Assembly (NCBI RefSeq): GCF_004212215.1 | Contig: NZ_QVFV01000001.1 | Coordinates: 1,533,532 to 1,567,805 of the forward strand | Length of the DNA stretch: 34,274 bases | Source of the DNA: Leptolyngbya iicbica LK | GTDB taxonomy: Bacteria; Cyanobacteriota; Cyanobacteriia; Phormidesmidales; Phormidesmidaceae | Direction: 5' to 3' | Part shown: in pieces, positions 1 through 7,626 of the stretch | Position numbering within the stretch: position 1 is the stretch's first letter | Layout: every line of letters begins with the position of its first letter | The notes under the pieces: model-generated | What the model saw: the letters and a program-made list of their open reading frames with translations, nothing else | Told to the model about the DNA's origin: nothing | Databases searched by the model: none | Program-made: the position numbers and the translations under genes

Positions 1-379
1 AAGGGCTGATGGTTCGTATCTTCAGCTTATGGCGAGTGAGCTTTTTTACTGACTGAGCGATTTATCAAACATCCTCTAAGGATTTATTCAATATTCGGCT
101 GGCTATATTCTTTCGTGAAAAACAGCTTTTTCTTTAGGTTTAATTCGTCAGTTTTGTGACTTCAGTGTCTGGTTAACACCCATCAAAAACGTTCACTTTT
201 CTCAATATCGGCTTACGCTTCTTAGCTCAGTGAATTTTTTTGTGGAAGAGAATCCCACCGTTTATGAGAGCGTTAATGTGAAACTAAGCCAGTAGATTAA
301 CTGGTCATTGATTCACCCAACTTCCCAGGCGCTACGGGTGGTTAGGTGAAGCCGTTTCACCTCAATGGAAGGGGTAATT
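1..379. other. Intergenic leader region upstream of the EF-G-like gene
   Basis: I find no convincing gene here. The last 70 bases hold complementary segments: TTCACCCAAC at 312-321 can pair with GTTAGGTGAA at 341-350 (9 of 10), and the GGTGAA part of that segment (345-350) can instead pair with TTCACC at 356-361. The second hairpin ends just before the ribosome binding site GGAAGGGG (367-374). A promoter was not assigned with confidence. Confidence 0.5.
367..374 (+). promoter_or_regulatory. Ribosome binding site that sets the EF-G-like start
   Basis: GGAAGGGG lies five bases before the ATG at 380 and overlaps the codons that would follow the upstream ATG at 365. This favours the downstream start. 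Confidence 0.6.
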
Positions 380-2407
380 ATGACCCAGAAAGTATTAGCG
401 GGGCCTCGCAATGTTGCCATTGTTGGCCCCTACTCTAGTGGTAAGACCACCCTGTTAGAAAGTTTGCTGTACATCGGGAAAGCCATTACCCGCAAAGGCA
501 AAATTGAAGAGGGAACCACGCTGGGAGACGCCACACCAGAAGCCCGAGATCGCACCATGACCGTTGAATTAAACGCCGCCAGCGCTGAGTATGGCGGCGT
601 TCGTTTTAATTTTTTAGATTGTCCGGGTTCCGTCGAGCTACAACAGGAAACGGACAACGCTTTGATCGGTGCCGATGCCGCCATCATTGTGTGTGAAGCA
701 GACCCAAGCCGGGTATTGACCCTGGCTCCTCTGTTCCAGTTTTTAGACAGTTGGGAAATTCCCCATCTGATCTGGATCAACAAAATGGATCGGGCCACCG
801 CGCCGTTTCAAGAAGTGCTAGAAGCGCTAAAAACGGTTTCCAGTCGGCCCATTTTGCCGCAGCAATATCCCATTCGCGAAGACCAAAGGCTGGTAGGCTT
901 TATCGACCTCATCACCGAGCAGGCTTACCACTATCACGCCAATGCACCCGCTGATCCCGTGCCCCTGCCAGCCACGTTGAAAGCGCAAGAGCACGCCGCC
1001 CGCGACGAAATGCTAGAAGCTTTGGCCGATTTTGATGACCATCTGCTCGAAGAACTGTTAGAAGAAATCGAGCCCCCCCAAGAGGAAATTATTAAAGACC
1101 TCAAGCAAGATTTGGGCGCTGACCTGATTGTGCCTGTCTTTTTCGGTATCGCGTCCGATGACTACGGCACCCGTCCCCTCTGGGATGCCCTCGTCAAAGA
1201 AGCGCCCGAAGCCAACGCCACCGCAGCGAACCGTGGGCTGGAAGCCGACGGCGACGAAACGTTGGCCCAAGTCCTCAAAACCTTCTACACCCCCCAGGGC
1301 GGCAAGCTGTCGCTAGTGCGACTTTGGCAGGGTAGCCTCAGCGATGGTGATAGTTTGAACGGCGATCGCATGGGCGGCATTTATCAGCTCATGGGCCAGC
1401 AGCAAAACAGCGTCACCCAGGCTCAAGCCGGGGATATTGTGGCGATCGCTCGCCTCGACAGCGCCCTGACCGGAGCGACTTTGACCACCCATGGCGAGCC
1501 CAGCGTCGAACTGCCGACCGCTGAAGTGCTGGCGCCCGTCTATGCCCTCGCCATCACCCCCGAAAAGCGCAGCGACGAAGTGAAGCTGACCGATGCCCTC
1601 ACCAAACTGATGGAAGAAGATCCATCCCTGCGATGGGAGCAGCACGGCGACACCCACGAGGTGATTTTGTGGGGCCAAGGCGAAGTGCACCTGAATATCA
1701 CGCTGGATCGCCTGCGTCGCAAATACAACCTGCCCATGACCACGCACCTGCCGCGCGTGCCTTATAAAGAGACGATTCGCAAAGCGGGCAAAGAAATTCG
1801 CGGTCGCTATAAGCACCAAACCGGCGGCCACGGGCAATTTGGCGATGTCTATCTCGACATTCAGCCGCTCGATCGCGGCGCTGGCTTCAGTTTTGACCAA
1901 AAAATTGTCGGTGGCGTCGTGCCCCGCCAATACATTCCCAGCGTAGAAACGGGCGTGCGGGAATATCTCAGCCAGGGGCCGTTGGGCTTCCCGGTGGTCG
2001 ATGTCGCGGTCACCCTGACTAATGGCTCCTATCACAATGTGGATAGCTCGGACCAAGCCTTCAAACAGGCGGCCCGCATCGCCATGCAAGAGGGTTTGCC
2101 CAAGTGCGAACCCGTGCTGCTAGAGCCTGTGGACGCCGTGGAAATTTCGGTGCCGACCAGCTTTACCTCTAATGTGTTGAAACTGATCAGCACCCACCGA
2201 GGACAAATTCTCGGCTACGAGGGCAAGGCGGGCTGGCAAGGTTGGGATGTCGTTTCTGCCTATATTCCCGAAGCGGAAATGCAAAAGCTGATTCTGGAAC
2301 TGCGATCGCTCTCCATGGGGGTCGGCACCTTTAACTGGAAGTACGACCACCTGAACCCAGTGCCAGATGAGTTGCGCGATCGCATTCTTGCGGAAACCAG
2401 CTCGTAA
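380..2407 (+). CDS. Elongation factor G-like translational GTPase (FusA2-type paralogue)
   Basis: Full-length EF-G architecture of about 675 residues. The P-loop GPYSSGKT lies at residues 16-23, DCPG (G3) at 80-83 and NKMD (G4) at 134-137, followed by the beta-barrel domain and the EF-G domains III-V. The C-terminal part carries QTGGHGQFGD, VGGVVPRQYIPSVE and a VDSSDQAF segment. The protein departs from canonical EF-G in the switch region (RDRTMTVE where EF-G has an ERERGITI-like motif) and resembles the FusA2/EF-G-like group known from mycobacteria. Canonical EF-G drives ribosomal translocation; the role of this paralogue is not settled. The open frame starts at 365, but the ATG at 380 has GGAAGGGG five bases upstream, so I use 380. 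It stands alone, with a terminator 53 bases after the stop. Identification as an EF-G family GTPase is very secure; the subgroup is inferred from motif memory. Confidence 0.9.
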   Translation: MTQKVLAGPRNVAIVGPYSSGKTTLLESLLYIGKAITRKGKIEEGTTLGDATPEARDRTMTVELNAASAEYGGVRFNFLDCPGSVELQQETDNALIGADAAIIVCEADPSRVLTLAPLFQFLDSWEIPHLIWINKMDRATAPFQEVLEALKTVSSRPILPQQYPIREDQRLVGFIDLITEQAYHYHANAPADPVPLPATLKAQEHAARDEMLEALADFDDHLLEELLEEIEPPQEEIIKDLKQDLGADLIVPVFFGIASDDYGTRPLWDALVKEAPEANATAANRGLEADGDETLAQVLKTFYTPQGGKLSLVRLWQGSLSDGDSLNGDRMGGIYQLMGQQQNSVTQAQAGDIVAIARLDSALTGATLTTHGEPSVELPTAEVLAPVYALAITPEKRSDEVKLTDALTKLMEEDPSLRWEQHGDTHEVILWGQGEVHLNITLDRLRRKYNLPMTTHLPRVPYKETIRKAGKEIRGRYKHQTGGHGQFGDVYLDIQPLDRGAGFSFDQKIVGGVVPRQYIPSVETGVREYLSQGPLGFPVVDVAVTLTNGSYHNVDSSDQAFKQAARIAMQEGLPKCEPVLLEPVDAVEISVPTSFTSNVLKLISTHRGQILGYEGKAGWQGWDVVSAYIPEAEMQKLILELRSLSMGVGTFNWKYDHLNPVPDELRDRILAETSS

Positions 2408-2459
2408 TCCCGCTGCTCTCCTCTCAACCCAGTTGCCAGACTGAATAAACGTCAAACCG

Positions 2460-2499
2460 ATCTCCCTGTAGGCACTACTTAGCCCCAGGGAGATTTTTT
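2460..2499 (+). terminator. Rho-independent terminator after the EF-G-like gene
   Basis: ATCTCCCTG (2460-2468) pairs perfectly with CAGGGAGAT (2486-2494), and a run of T follows to 2499. It lies 53 bases after the stop codon. Confidence 0.85.
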
Positions 2500-2683
2500 A
2501 GGGTTTCAGTGAGATGCTAACCACTGACATCAAGTGTGCCGTTGCTAGAGAGGGACAGTAAGAGCCGCACAAACAGCCAGCAATGTGCGGGGTCGGACAA
2601 CTAACCGATTCACCTGAGCGGTATCGGGGAGAGCAACTCAGCCATCCTGAGAATTGCCGCAAAGCCGCGATCGCACTTCCGTT

Positions 2684-2705
2684 GGCGAAGGATTTCGCCT
2701 ATGAT
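2684..2705 (+). promoter_or_regulatory. Probable rpmB promoter region with a small inverted repeat
   Basis: GGCGAA (2684-2689) and TTCGCC (2694-2699) form an inverted repeat directly before TATGAT (2700-2705), a possible -10 element about 40 bases upstream of rpmB. No good -35 hexamer is visible at standard spacing. Confidence 0.35.
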
Positions 2706-2744
2706 AATTATTTGTGAATAAAACTGACCGTTTTGGAGAAGCTG

Positions 2745-2981
2745 ATGGCTCGTCATTGTGATCTCACTGGCAAAAAGGCCAACAACGCCTTTGCAATTTC
2801 TCACTCCCACCGTCGCACCAAGCGCCTGCAAGAAGCCAATCTGCAGTCCAAGAAAGTTTGGTGGCCCCAAGGCAATCGTTATGTAAAACTTCGCCTCTCG
2901 ACGAAAGCGATCAAAACGCTTGAGAAGAAAGGTATCAGTGCCATGGCTCGCGAAGCTGGCATTGATTTATCTAAGTATTAA
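2745..2981 (+). CDS. rpmB: 50S ribosomal protein L28
   Basis: A basic 78-residue protein beginning [16 protein letters not shown], the typical L28 opening, with the SHSHRRTKR segment, a VTL-type VKLRLS strand and the C-terminal helix region. It is a component of the large ribosomal subunit near the L1 stalk/E site. Only one cysteine (residue 5) is present, so it lacks the paired CxxC zinc-ribbon motifs of the C-plus L28 form. The longer frame from 2733 would add four residues (MEKL). The ATG at 2745 matches the family and has GGAG upstream (TTTTGGAGAAGCTG), so it is preferred. It is a single-gene unit between two terminators. Confidence 0.97.
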   Translation: MARHCDLTGKKANNAFAISHSHRRTKRLQEANLQSKKVWWPQGNRYVKLRLSTKAIKTLEKKGISAMAREAGIDLSKY

Positions 2982-3304
2982 TCGTTTCACACCGACGGTC
3001 GGTTAGTGATTGCCACCAAAGTTCCCTGAAGGTCAGACACCTTGAGGGAATTTTGTTTTGTCCAGCTACATAGAATATTGTGGCGATCGCCTCATCTGTT
3101 CCGGCACTTACGTGCGCGGATACTGAAACACCTGCCAACTCCCGGCTGCGGCTAACCACAGCCACTTTCAGCCCATCAGCTTTCGCCTCGCCCTACTCGC
3201 GATAGTGTTCCGATCAGTGATGCCATCATTCCAAAAATTGGGAGAAAATCGAGTCCTCTGCTACCAGGCATTGACCGACCGTTTACCTCAGCGCCAACAT
3301 CAAC
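2982..3304. other. Intergenic region between rpmB and the ACT-domain gene
   Basis: Contains the rpmB terminator (3022-3059) and a HIP1 octamer near 3083. The remaining ~245 bases show no gene, tRNA or confident promoter. Confidence 0.5.
3022..3059 (+). terminator. Rho-independent terminator after rpmB
   Basis: TTCCCTGAAGGT (3022-3033) pairs with ACCTTGAGGGAA (3039-3050) with one mismatch, and the T-rich TTTTGTTTT follows. Confidence 0.85.
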
Positions 3305-3724
3305 ATGTCTGATGCTCCAGTCGGCGAAACGCAACTCTCAGTCTTGCTCAGCACATTACAACCTGAGCTGCATCCCGATACCTTCGTGTTTGTGACTCTG
3401 CCCACATCGCATGTTCCCGACGATCTAGAACCTGTGTGTCAGTTTCGCGAGGCAGAAGGGTTGACATTGATCGTGCCTCAAGCTCAAGCGGCCCAAGCTC
3501 AACTGTCGTATCAATATCCCTGTCGCATGATCACGCTGACCGTTCACTCTAGCTTGGCTGCCGTGGGCATGTTAGCCGCCATTACCCAAGCGCTAGCAAC
3601 AGAAGGCATCAGCACTAATGTGGTGTCAGCCTACTTTCACGACCATCTTTTTGTCGCCTGCAATCGCGTCGAGGCAACGCTTGACTGCTTGGCCCGACTG
3701 GCAGCGACCGCATTAGACCCCTGA
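3305..3724 (+). CDS. ACT domain-containing protein
   Basis: A 139-residue protein of the stand-alone tandem ACT type (ACT_3/ACT_7-like families). The N-terminal half (about residues 1-70) runs through a strand-rich segment with FVFVTLP. The C-terminal half (about 72-139) has the classical ACT pattern: MITLTVHSSLAAVGMLAAIT, then ALATEGISTNVVSAYFHDHLFV. ACT modules bind small ligands, often amino acids, and form regulatory dimers; here no catalytic domain is attached and the ligand is unknown. No clear Shine-Dalgarno sequence is seen before the ATG at 3305. It appears to be monocistronic, between the rpmB terminator and a convergent small gene. Confidence 0.85.
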   Translation: MSDAPVGETQLSVLLSTLQPELHPDTFVFVTLPTSHVPDDLEPVCQFREAEGLTLIVPQAQAAQAQLSYQYPCRMITLTVHSSLAAVGMLAAITQALATEGISTNVVSAYFHDHLFVACNRVEATLDCLARLAATALDP

Positions 3725-3911
3725 TCTCAACCTATTGCGCTCAAGCCACCTATGGCGACTGAAAATCCTGTTTAAAGACCAAAACTCCCTGCAACCCAGC
3801 TGACTCCATTGAGAGTTAGCGCGATCGCAGAGAGCTTATGAATATTTGCACTAGGCATTGCCAATCGCTGCGCACAATTATGTAAATCGCGACTGAACAA
3901 GGCTCGGTCAA

Positions 3912-4076
3912 TTAACGCAGCACCAAAAAGAAATTGAGCGCCAGTAAAGCCGCCGAAACGCCCAGGAATAAGTTGCTCATAGATAACGAAGCATGATTGT
4001 CGGCTCGCATTTGGTCGGCAAGCACAGCGACCTTAACCTCGTCTCCACCGTTTTGGTAGCGATTTGAATAGCGCAT
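3912..4076 (-). CDS. Small single-pass membrane protein of unknown function
   Basis: Not recognised. The frame can start at 4109 (65 residues), but the internal ATG at 4076 has AAGG ten bases upstream, while 4109 has none, so I use 4076 (54 residues). The product has a charged N-terminal half (MRYSNRYQNGGDEVKV, then DQMRADNH) and one hydrophobic helix at the C-terminus (LFLGVSAALLALNFFLVL) ending in Arg. This is typical of small thylakoid or plasma-membrane proteins. An 18-bp palindrome sits 36-53 bases upstream of the chosen start. Being short, it could still be a chance frame; the clean helix and upstream palindrome argue for a gene. Confidence 0.5.
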   Translation of the reverse strand: MRYSNRYQNGGDEVKVAVLADQMRADNHASLSMSNLFLGVSAALLALNFFLVLR

Positions 4077-4111
4077 GTCTAAGTGACCTTGTTTGATCGA
4101 TATATCCATAA

Positions 4112-4129
4112 TGTAACAAAAACGTTACA
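4112..4129 (-). promoter_or_regulatory. 18-bp palindrome TGTAAC-N6-GTTACA, candidate operator
   Basis: Perfect 6-bp arms at 4112-4117 and 4124-4129, upstream of the small membrane-protein gene. The spacing (GTA-N10-TAC) is two bases longer than the NtcA consensus GTA-N8-TAC, and the total length is longer than a CRP-type TGTGA-N6-TCACA site, so the cognate factor is unknown. Confidence 0.4.
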
Positions 4130-4355
4130 AGATTGCATACACTCTCAGACTGGCGGTATTCATCATGATGACGGCCCTGTGTAATCGCTAACGCTTAGAG
4201 CAGACTCACCTGAGAAGTCGGCCTGTGAGAATTAGGGGGATCCTGAGAGGCGTCATGGATTTAGAACATAAAACGGGATCGCTGTGCAAGTAATTCAAAG
4301 TTTTGTTAACTTGCAGATAGTTAGAAGACTTAGACTCAGTTATTAGGTATCTGAA

Positions 4356-4733
4356 ATGGCTAACCGATTACTTGGTATTTTTCCGAAACCTGCGGCCATG
4401 CAGGACATGTCTCGCGTTTATGATCTGAAGTCGCGTTTGGATTGGGGCGAGCCCGCACTGACCATTATCGATATTCGCGATCGCGCGCTCTTCAACGAGA
4501 GCCACATCATGGGGGCAATTTCTATGCCCATGGCTGAGTTACTTGGCCGGGTGCAAGCCGCTTTGGAATACGATCGCGATATTTACCTCTACAGCCACAC
4601 CGATGAAGAGGCTGTGCAAGCGGCTCAACAGCTACGCGATGCTGGTTATCAGAAAGTCTCTGTGGTACGTGGCGGAGTCGCAGCCTGGAAAGCCGCTGAC
4701 TTCCAAGTCGAAACTGGTATGGCAACAGTATAA
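4356..4733 (+). CDS. Rhodanese-like domain protein without catalytic cysteine
   Basis: A 125-residue single rhodanese domain. Visible landmarks are IIDIRDRALFNESHIMGAISMP (residues about 37-58, the CH2A-like substrate-loop region), a strand IYLYS, and the closing VVRGGVAAW. Active rhodaneses have a CxxGxR(S/T) loop after the strand; here the position is serine (S80), in SHTDEEA, so thiosulfate sulfurtransferase chemistry is not expected. Such inactive single-domain forms usually bind partners or act as regulators, but the role here is unknown. It is soluble, with no signal peptide. The ATG at 4356 has AGG about eight bases upstream. It is convergent with the RNase D gene and shares a bidirectional terminator. 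Confidence 0.9.
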   Translation: MANRLLGIFPKPAAMQDMSRVYDLKSRLDWGEPALTIIDIRDRALFNESHIMGAISMPMAELLGRVQAALEYDRDIYLYSHTDEEAVQAAQQLRDAGYQKVSVVRGGVAAWKAADFQVETGMATV

Positions 4734-4747
4734 GCGTTAAGACTGAA

Positions 4748-4773
4748 GAGCAGTTATCGCTCGGTAACTGCTC
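4748..4773. terminator. Bidirectional hairpin terminator between rhodanese and rnd
   Basis: GAGCAGTTA (4748-4756) pairs perfectly with TAACTGCTC (4765-4773) in the 45-base gap between two convergent genes. The T-tracts are weak on both sides. Confidence 0.6.
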
Positions 4774-4778
4774 ATCAA

Positions 4779-5420
4779 TTAATGCTCAAAGATATTGGTA
4801 TATTGCAGCAGGTCGAGGGTGACTAGAGTAGGAATGCAGCTAAAGCATTCTGAAGCTAGTTGTCTTCGACCTTCTCTTTGCAGCATATGGGTCAGCGATT
4901 GGCGAATCTCATGCAAAAATCGCACATCGTTGGCGGCATACCGGAGCTGCTCATCAGAGAGATGCATCGCGTTGCCCCAGTCAGAACTTTGCTGGGTTTT
5001 GTCCAGTTCGACGCCAGTCATTTCTCTCACCAGCTCTTTCAGTCCGTGTCTAGGACTGTAGGTGCGAATCAGCTTGCTGGCGACCTTCGTGCAAAAGATC
5101 GGCTTCACATCAATTTCCAGGTGATATCGCATCGTTGCCAGGTCAAACCGGGCAAAGTGAAAAATCTTGGTGATGTTTTGGGCTTCCATCAGGCGCTTGA
5201 GATTGGGCGCCGCTTGTTGGCCGAGCTCGATGCGTACAACACTCACATACCCGGCTTCGTCACAAAGCTGCACTAAACAGAGGCGATCGCGCCACGGCAG
5301 CAAGCCCATCGTTTCAGTATCGACAGCGATCGCCTCTGCCTCTAAATACCGCTCTAACAACTCGTCAGAGAGATCGCGATCGCAGACCTCAAACATCTCT
5401 GGGGCTAACCCTTCACTCAC
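4779..5420 (-). CDS. Ribonuclease D-type 3'-5' exonuclease (DEDDy)
   Basis: A 213-residue exonuclease domain of the DEDDy superfamily. Exo I is DTETMG (D34, E36), Exo II is [11 protein letters not shown] (catalytic Asp in FD) and Exo III is YAANDVRFL with the tyrosine and aspartate. The HRDC domains of E. coli RNase D (about 375 residues) are absent, as is usual for short cyanobacterial homologues. It is expected to trim RNA 3' ends, for example tRNA precursors, in the cytoplasm. The start is a GTG at 5420 whose bases overlap the trpB stop (GTGA, 4 bp), so translation is probably coupled to trpB. No separate ribosome binding site is needed under that model. Confidence 0.9.
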   Translation of the reverse strand: MSEGLAPEMFEVCDRDLSDELLERYLEAEAIAVDTETMGLLPWRDRLCLVQLCDEAGYVSVVRIELGQQAAPNLKRLMEAQNITKIFHFARFDLATMRYHLEIDVKPIFCTKVASKLIRTYSPRHGLKELVREMTGVELDKTQQSSDWGNAMHLSDEQLRYAANDVRFLHEIRQSLTHMLQREGRRQLASECFSCIPTLVTLDLLQYTNIFEH

Positions 5421-6700
5421 GACAGATTCCCCAATGCTTTGGCTACCGTTTGCACATCCTTATCCCCACGACCAGAGCAGTTGATCACAATCCGCGGATC
5501 GTCCGACAACTGCGGACACAAGGTTTCCAAATATGCAAAGGCATGGGCCGTTTCCAGGGCGGGAATGATCCCCTCCAGCTGTGACACGAGCTGTAGCGCA
5601 TCCAGGGCTTGCTGGTCAGTAACGCTGTAGTATTCGGCCCGACCAATTTCTTTCAAATAGCTGTGTTCTGGCCCGACACCGGGATAATCTAACCCCGCAC
5701 TGATCGAGTGGGCTTCTTGAACCTGGCCGTTGCTGTCTTGCAGCAGGTAACTCATGGCACCGTGCAGCACCCCCACTCGTCCCTGGGTCAGGGTGGCGGC
5801 GTGCTTGCCCGAGAGAACGCCTTCGCCCTCCGCTTCGACCCCAATCATCCGCACCGAGGTGTCGCCAATGAAATCGTGAAAGAGGCCCATTGCGTTGGAG
5901 CCGCCGCCCACACAGGCCATCAAAATGTCGGGTAAACCGTTCCACTTCTCCACACATTGAGATCGCGTCTCTTGACCAATCACCGCGTGAAAGTCCCGCA
6001 CAATCATCGGATAGGGATGCGGCCCGGCCACTGACCCCAAAATATAGTGAGTCGTTTCGACATTGGTGACCCAGTCACGAATCGCTTCTGAAGTAGCGTC
6101 TTTCAAGGTGCCGGTGCCAGCCGTGACAGGGCTCACCTCGGCCCCCATTAAGCGCATCCGAAAGACATTGAGGGCTTGCCGCTCCATATCTTGCACGCCC
6201 ATGTAGATGACGCACTTAATGCCAAACCGGGCGCAAACGGTCGCGGTCGCGACGCCATGCTGTCCGGCTCCCGTTTCCGCGATGACGCGCTCTTTGCCCA
6301 TGCGCTTAGCCAACAGCACCTGTCCCAGCGCATTGTTAATCTTGTGAGCACCCGTGTGATTCAGATCTTCCCGCTTTAAGTAAATTTGTGGGCCGCTGCC
6401 GTCGGGACGGACGTAATGAGCCGTCAGACGCTCAGCGAAGTAAAGCGGGGTAGCGCGGCCAACATAATCACGAAGTAAGCCATCTAGCTCGGCTTTGAAA
6501 TCTTCGGTGTCGCGGTAACGGTAATAAGCTTCTTCCAGTTCAGCCAGGGCGGGCATCAGCGTTTCGGGCACGTACTTGCCCCCAAATTGCCCAAACCGAC
6601 CGAGCGGATCAGGCCGCGCAGACAGGGCTAGTGCATCAGCGGATAGCTGGCTCAGAGGAGTGGACTCGAGGTTAGAAGGAGAAAGCGGCGTCTGGGTCAC
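5417..6700 (-). CDS. trpB: Tryptophan synthase beta chain
   Basis: Catalyses indole plus serine to tryptophan with pyridoxal phosphate, as the beta subunit of the alpha2-beta2 complex. Landmarks are [19 protein letters not shown] near the N-terminus, the PLP lysine in [11 protein letters not shown] (K120 from the chosen start), [12 protein letters not shown] and the phosphate-binding CVGGGSNA. The open frame runs 100 residues further upstream to 7000, but that part overlaps the divergent gene and looks non-coding. The GTG at 6700 gives 427 residues, normal for the family. It lies about 30 bases downstream of a TATAAT box at 6737-6742, so it is preferred even though its Shine-Dalgarno is weak. 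rnd follows with a 4-bp overlap. The other trp genes are not in this window, as is usual in cyanobacteria. Confidence 0.95.
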   Translation of the reverse strand: MTQTPLSPSNLESTPLSQLSADALALSARPDPLGRFGQFGGKYVPETLMPALAELEEAYYRYRDTEDFKAELDGLLRDYVGRATPLYFAERLTAHYVRPDGSGPQIYLKREDLNHTGAHKINNALGQVLLAKRMGKERVIAETGAGQHGVATATVCARFGIKCVIYMGVQDMERQALNVFRMRLMGAEVSPVTAGTGTLKDATSEAIRDWVTNVETTHYILGSVAGPHPYPMIVRDFHAVIGQETRSQCVEKWNGLPDILMACVGGGSNAMGLFHDFIGDTSVRMIGVEAEGEGVLSGKHAATLTQGRVGVLHGAMSYLLQDSNGQVQEAHSISAGLDYPGVGPEHSYLKEIGRAEYYSVTDQQALDALQLVSQLEGIIPALETAHAFAYLETLCPQLSDDPRIVINCSGRGDKDVQTVAKALGNLS

Positions 6701-6736
6701 GGGTTTTAAGGCGATAGAACAGCGGCAGTGGCAATC

Positions 6737-6742
6737 ATTATA
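6737..6742 (-). promoter_or_regulatory. -10 box of trpB
   Basis: A perfect TATAAT on the minus strand, about 37 bases before the GTG at 6700. The expected -35 position holds only a poor match (TGAAAG). It supports the short trpB start. Confidence 0.55.
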
Positions 6743-6934
6743 AAGAATTGCGTGAGCCCCTTTCAGGCGATGTGGGCTTAAGAAAGCTGAAAGAAAGCCG
6801 AAACCGGTCATCAAGCCATCAAGTTGTTGACATACTTGAGGTGAGGCCGCGCTAGGAAAACTGGCGACTGTCGCGGCATCAACGCCGCCGCCCCAGACAG
6901 GTGGCTTAATGGATGAACCTAAGGAGAAGTGCCC

Positions 6935-7618
6935 ATGATCACTGTTGCCCAAGCGCTGCCGAGCGATCGCGCCGCCTTTATTCGCCGCACCTACACCCAT
7001 TTGGCGGGGGCCGTGCTCGCATTTATCGCGGTGGAATGTGTCTTGTTTATCACCGGCATCGCGGGAGCCATCACGAATCTCCTGGCAGGCAGTCGGTTCA
7101 TCTGGCTCGCTATCTTAGGCGGCTTTGCCATTTTGGGCTGGTTTGCTCGCAGCATGATTGCGCGGGCCAAGTCTGGCGAACAAGCCTATCTGGGCTTGGG
7201 AATATACGTGGTCGCCGAGGCACTGATTTTTGCCCCCATTCTCTACATTGCGGCGGTTTACGCTGGGGATGATGTGATTCCCATTGCGGCGGGGCTGACG
7301 CTGTTACTCTTTGGGGGCTTGACCGCGATCGCCTTCACCACCCGTCAAGATTTTTCCTTCCTTCGGGGATTCCTCACCATCGGCGGCTTTGTGGCATTGG
7401 GGTTAATTCTCTTTAGTGTGCTGTTCGGCTTTACCTTGGGCCTGATCTTTTCTGGCGCGATGGTCATTTTCGCGTCAGCGGCCATTTTGTATGACACCTC
7501 CAAAGTCATGCACCACTATTCCACCGACCAGCATGTCGCCGCGTCGTTAGAGCTGTTCGCCTCGGTGGCGCTGCTGTTTTGGTACGTGTTGCAGATTGTG
7601 ATGTCCCTACGCCGTTAA
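6935..7618 (+). CDS. Bax inhibitor-1 / YccA family membrane protein
   Basis: A 227-residue integral membrane protein with seven predicted hydrophobic helices. It shows the BI-1/YccA features: an RRTYTHLAG start to the first helix, a repeated small-residue helix pattern, and a C-terminal [37 protein letters not shown] region with the conserved acidic residues. Family members are pH-sensitive calcium-leak channels or modulators of membrane proteases such as FtsH; the role in cyanobacteria is not established. AAGGAG at 6921-6926 is eight bases before the ATG at 6935 and only two before a GTG at 6929, so 6935 is chosen. The gene is divergent from trpB and convergent with the next gene, eight bases away. 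Confidence 0.9.
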   Translation: MITVAQALPSDRAAFIRRTYTHLAGAVLAFIAVECVLFITGIAGAITNLLAGSRFIWLAILGGFAILGWFARSMIARAKSGEQAYLGLGIYVVAEALIFAPILYIAAVYAGDDVIPIAAGLTLLLFGGLTAIAFTTRQDFSFLRGFLTIGGFVALGLILFSVLFGFTLGLIFSGAMVIFASAAILYDTSKVMHHYSTDQHVAASLELFASVALLFWYVLQIVMSLRR

Positions 7619-7626
7619 GGCAGGCA

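Noticed and set aside
1313-2089. 258-codon minus-strand frame antisense to the EF-G-like gene
   Set aside because: It lies wholly inside a well-supported gene, has no recognisable domain, and is explained by GC-rich codon use in the sense strand.
2702-2718. Zur-like site TGATAAT in the rpmB promoter
   Set aside because: Only the left half fits the TGATAAT-N-ATTATCA type consensus; the right half fails at four positions, and AT-rich -10 regions give such matches by chance.
6701-7000. N-terminal extension of trpB
   Set aside because: It overlaps the start of the divergent BI-1 gene, contains the TATAAT promoter box, and is not TrpB-like; the GTG at 6700 gives normal length.
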